Source: Methylobacterium oryzae
GTDB taxonomy: Bacteria; Pseudomonadota; Alphaproteobacteria; Rhizobiales; Beijerinckiaceae
Assembly (NCBI RefSeq): GCF_021398735.1
Contig: NZ_CP090349.1
Span: 812,501-876,500 of the forward strand
Direction of reading: 5' to 3'
DNA: 64,000 nt
In this document: positions 63,521 through 64,000 of the stretch, in pieces
Position numbering within the stretch: position 1 is the stretch's first letter
Layout of the letters: every line of letters starts with the position of its first letter
Notes under the pieces: model-generated
Seen by the model: only the letters and a program-made list of their open reading frames with translations
Told to the model about the DNA's origin: nothing
Database searches by the model: none
Made by a program: the position numbers and the translations under genes

Positions 63521-64000
63521 TCACGAAGCCGCCCGCGTCGCGGAAGCCCGAGCGCTGCCCGCCTGGCCGGTCACCTGTCCGCCCGGCTGCATCACGAATT
63601 CCGCGTCGATCGTCTCGGCGATGCGCTGGAGCATCTGCTCCGCTGCCGCGGCCCGCTCCTCGGCGGCCGCGGCCCGGTCCTCGGCGGCCTGGATCAGCTT
63701 GATCGCCTGCGCGTGGACCTCGTGGGTCTCCCGCTCGGCCGCCAGCACCTGGGCGCGGGCCGCGTCCATGTCGGCGCGCACCTGCCGCAGCAGGTCCTGG
63801 ACGTGCGTCTCCTGCTCCTGTGCCCGGTCCTCGACGTTCCGGATGTAGCGCGCCGCGCCCTGCACCCGCTCCAGCAGGTCGGGCCACCGCTCGACCGGCG
63901 ACGGGTTCTGGTTGCGCCCCTGCGCCGAGACGCGCTCGTCCGCGGCGAGCAGGACGAGGTTGCCGGTGCGGATCCGGGTCGTCGGCTCGCGGGCGTCGCG
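63521..64000 (-). CDS. Coiled-coil protein (partial, N-terminus off the right edge)
   Basis: An open frame of 160 codons runs from the right edge to the stop at 63521. Reading inward from the edge, the first part (TRIRTGNLVLLAADERVSAQ) looks coding, so the GTG at 63865 is not the true start. The rest is coiled coil (DLLRQVRADMDAARAQVLAA ... AEERAAAAEQMLQRIAETID) with a Gly/Ser/Ala-rich tail. It probably shares an operon with the coiled-coil gene downstream. Function unknown. Confidence 0.7.
   Translation of the reverse strand, partial: RDAREPTTRIRTGNLVLLAADERVSAQGRNQNPSPVERWPDLLERVQGAARYIRNVEDRAQEQETHVQDLLRQVRADMDAARAQVLAAERETHEVHAQAIKLIQAAEDRAAAAEERAAAAEQMLQRIAETIDAEFVMQPGGQVTGQAGSARASATRAAS

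Overview
The window is very GC-rich, has almost no spacing between genes, and carries a gene set typical of an alphaproteobacterium. The best guess is a Methylobacterium/Methylorubrum-like member of the Rhizobiales. The evidence is a MucR/Ros-family regulator, a large chemotaxis cluster, several short hypothetical proteins of a kind seen in that group, and repeated use of GTG starts with GGAG-type ribosome sites. The genus is an inference. No rRNA, tRNA, CRISPR array, transposase or phage gene was recognised.

Region 1 (1-16454) is a mixed envelope and stress region. A repetitive Gly/Leu-rich protein runs off the left edge. It is followed by a family 16 glycoside hydrolase with three C-terminal repeats, an outer-membrane barrel protein, and an RND efflux pump (adaptor plus inner-membrane pump, with no outer-membrane channel gene beside it). 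Then come a small exported cysteine protein, a periplasmic CsbD-like protein, a membrane M48 peptidase with a small membrane partner, a DUF4272 protein, a berberine-bridge-type FAD oxidoreductase and a guanine/nucleoside deaminase.

Region 2 (16455-30798) starts with about 1.1 kb without a convincing gene and a pair made of a tandem ABM-domain membrane protein and a Tsx-like outer-membrane channel. The rest is chemosensory: a divergent CheY and STAS protein facing a soluble receptor, then cheA-cheW-mcp-cheW-cheR-cheB on the plus strand, several of these genes overlapping.

Region 3 (30799-41353) is amino-acid and small-molecule metabolism. A D-amino acid dehydrogenase/alanine racemase pair faces an Lrp-type regulator. 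A cytosine-deaminase-like amidohydrolase and a LysR regulator follow. Next is a probable four-gene catabolic unit: a beta-hydroxyacid dehydrogenase, an aldehyde dehydrogenase, a DUF3100 membrane protein and an M20 amidohydrolase. A 23-bp palindrome and a sigma70-like promoter lie just after the LysR gene. A strong hairpin separates this block from the convergent katG.

Region 4 (41365-57442) holds katG, a GntR regulator with an MFS-lactonase-MFS set that looks like aromatic-acid uptake and breakdown, and a two-way organosulfur cluster. The minus arm of the cluster is a complete SsuABC-type importer. The plus arm has an acyl-CoA-dehydrogenase-like flavoprotein, an SsuD-like monooxygenase, a second binding protein, a cupin with a His-rich N-terminus and an NtaA/SnaA/DszA-like monooxygenase.

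Region 5 (57443-64000) has a single-domain response regulator, an HD-domain protein, a small basic protein, a PPK2 polyphosphate kinase, three very small proteins, an AraC regulator, a MucR-type regulator lacking both usual zinc cysteines, and two coiled-coil proteins, the last cut by the right edge.
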